From Typhlomys cinereus (taxonomy: Eukaryota; Chordata; Mammalia; Rodentia; Platacanthomyidae): a stretch of 64,000 nt of DNA. Position numbers and translations under genes: made by a program. The notes below the pieces were generated by a model. It searched no databases, was not told the DNA's origin, and saw nothing but the letters and a program-made list of their open reading frames with translations. Positions 60,141-64,000 of the stretch are shown piece after piece. The stretch lies in contig JALPQD010000053.1 of assembly GCA_023101885.1 (NCBI GenBank), positions 3,474,447 to 3,538,446 of the forward strand, read 5' to 3'. Positions within the stretch are counted from its first letter, which is position 1, and the number at the start of each line of letters is the position of its first letter.

Positions 60141-60510
60141 GTAAGGAAAATGGGCCAGAAAAAGTTGCTGGGTTGGGAAAGCATGCAGAGGAAATTTTCC
60201 AGCTTACTGCATCTACAAAGCATACTTCTACCCAGAGACTGTCTTATCTTTACAGAACCAACTGTGCATAGGGTTATGGACAGAAAGAAGTGGTGGCTGA
60301 AACTCATTTTGGCTTGAATGTTCTCTAGGTTTCAGAAGGTCCTTCTGTCTCTATTCTCATCTCTAATGCCTTTAGCTTCCTGATCACTCCTATTCTCCTA
60401 CCCAACCAGTATATAAGCAATGGAATATTAGTAACTTGTGTTGGTGCCGTTCTTCCTTAAATTAAACCAGGATAAGTCTATCTATACCTTCTGAAGCTGC
60501 ATTGGTATGA

Positions 60511-60702
<192 letters not shown>

Positions 60703-60975
60703 TAAGTAGGGTCTGTGGATGTTTGAAATTTGGGGCCATTTTTGTGTTTTATCCTTGGCTCACTATACTGTCCTGACAATCTCGGGGACAGAGCCCTGAC
60801 TTACTTCTTAGCAAATGTGAAAACAGTCTACTGTGGTCAACGGAAGAACTGAGCAGTGACATGAAGGACAGAATTCCTATAGAATCTTACATTCTCCTGG
60901 ACTTTATTACCAGGATTTATTTTCAGTTTTTATGTATTTTTAACTCTTTCCTTTTCTCTCCTCTGTATCCTACAG

Positions 60976-61139
60976 AACCTTTTCCATTACCTCACAGACA
61001 TTCAGGGCAGTGGAGGAGTCCGGATTCCTGATGCTCGAGGAGATGATGCGTGGAAGGTTTACTTTGATGAGACAGCCCAAGAAATTGTGGATGAATTTGC
61101 CATGCGCTATGGCATCGAGTCCATTTATCAAGCCATGAC
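60976..61139 (+). CDS. Unc13b: Unc13b exon, start of the MUN-side helical region
   Basis: It encodes [20 protein letters not shown], then [20 protein letters not shown] and [11 protein letters not shown]. Acceptor TCCTACAG, donor ATGAC|GTGAGG (phase 2). It matches the conserved region just N-terminal of the MUN domain. Confidence 0.95.
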
Positions 61140-63219
<2,080 letters not shown>

Positions 63220-63288
63220 AAAGAGAGATTTGTAAAACTGTTGGATCAGCTACACAACTCACTGAGGATTGACCTTTCTACATACAGG
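63220..63288 (+). CDS. Unc13b: Unc13b MUN-domain exon (last in window)
   Basis: It encodes [23 protein letters not shown], 23 codons, phase 0 at both ends. Acceptor TTTTTCTTAACCCACAG, donor CATACAGG|GTAAGT. The gene continues past the window; no further exon is seen between 63289 and 64000. Confidence 0.95.
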
Positions 63289-63353
63289 GTAAGTGAAGAT
63301 GTGGTTGTGGGGTCTAGGAAGACATGAGCAAACCTTAGCTATAAGGATCAAAG

Positions 63354-63560
63354 GCATCCAGGTGTGGTGGTGCACACTTGTAATCCCACCAATACTTGGA
63401 AGGTGGAGGCAGGAGTTCAGGGAGTTCAGGATCATCCTTTGCTACAGAACAAGTCCAATACCAACCTGGAGTACACAAAACTCTGTCAGAAAGAAGGAAA
63501 GAGAGAAAGAGAAAAAGAGAGAGAGAGAGAGAGAAAGAGAAAGAGAGAGAGAGAGAAATC
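63354..63560 (+). repeat. B1-like SINE followed by (GA)n/(GAAA)n tail
   Basis: TCCAGGTGTGGTGGTGCACA and TACTTGGAAGGTGGAGGCAG identify a B1; purine tract 63488-63558. It begins only 65 nt after the exon at 63288. Confidence 0.75.
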
Positions 63561-64000
63561 AAATTTTCTGTAAAAGTTGTCTGTGTCATCACACCCACCT
63601 GAGTGGTCAAAGTCATTAACACTCATGATTTTTCTAACTTCAAGGACCGTACAGTATATACACAGTGTACACTAGTATGCTATGTATGTGGTTGCTCTTT
63701 AAAGGACAGTTGGCTTTCCAGCCTCATTTATATCAATGCATCCAACCTTCTGATTTCCTTAGAGACTTTCCCAAGAGTAATCTCTCTCAGAACTGTCAGA
63801 GAAATTTAGATACTAAACACATTTCTGTTTTGCATTTTTTTCATGCTGGTCTCATATCCCAGAAGAGGTGTAAGGTTTGTCCTGGACAAATAAATTGTAT
63901 TAAATACCACATTTTTGTTGTTGTTTAAGTACTGATAGAGAAAAGAGATATAGGAAGAGAATGGTACCTGGAATGGGGCAAGAAAAAAATATTTTTAGAT

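Overview
This is a mammalian, rodent-type genomic window. Nearly all recognisable coding sequence belongs to one plus-strand gene, Unc13b (Munc13-2), a presynaptic vesicle-priming protein. The rodent assignment rests on dense B1/B2-like SINEs, long (CA/GT)n tracts and a L1 whose 5' end carries tandem CpG-rich monomers. The dominant SINE has a B2-type tRNA-derived head (GGCTGGAGAGGTGGCTCAGG) joined to a body I do not know from mouse or rat. A myodont rodent outside the mouse/rat lineage is plausible, but the species is not determined.

Layout. 1-23 kb is non-coding and full of repeats; it is probably an intron of the longer, ubiquitous Unc13b transcript, whose C2A-encoding exons I do not find here. 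It holds a nearly full-length L1 on the minus strand (6278-12611) with target-site duplications, older L1 and MIR debris, and many SINEs. At 23.2-23.86 kb a locally CpG-richer segment ends in a consensus splice donor; I read it as the candidate promoter and first non-coding exon of the brain-type isoform. After a further intron, a 2.5-kb exon (31830-34325) supplies that isoform's start codon and 755 codons of its unique N-terminus. This includes a coiled coil followed by a domain that resembles the RNA-binding domain of LINE ORF1 proteins.

From 46.3 kb to 63.3 kb twelve further coding exons follow, all with GT/AG borders and compatible phases. They encode the linker (including a 6-nt microexon), the C1 zinc-binding domain, the C2B domain and the start of the MUN domain. 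Together with the large exon they give 3723 nt, exactly 1241 codons, and the gene runs off the right edge. The 34.3-46.3 kb and 46.4-52.2 kb introns contain more SINE and L1 copies and an Hmgb1-type processed pseudogene that was later split by a SINE and a L1 fragment.

Main points of interest: the LINE ORF1-like module inside a synaptic protein, the alternative promoter with uORF-bearing leader, the 6-nt microexon, a possible intronic-polyadenylation isoform after the large exon, and a frame-neutral internal donor in the C1 exon. All exon calls come from reading splice signals and from remembered family sequence; no alignment was run.
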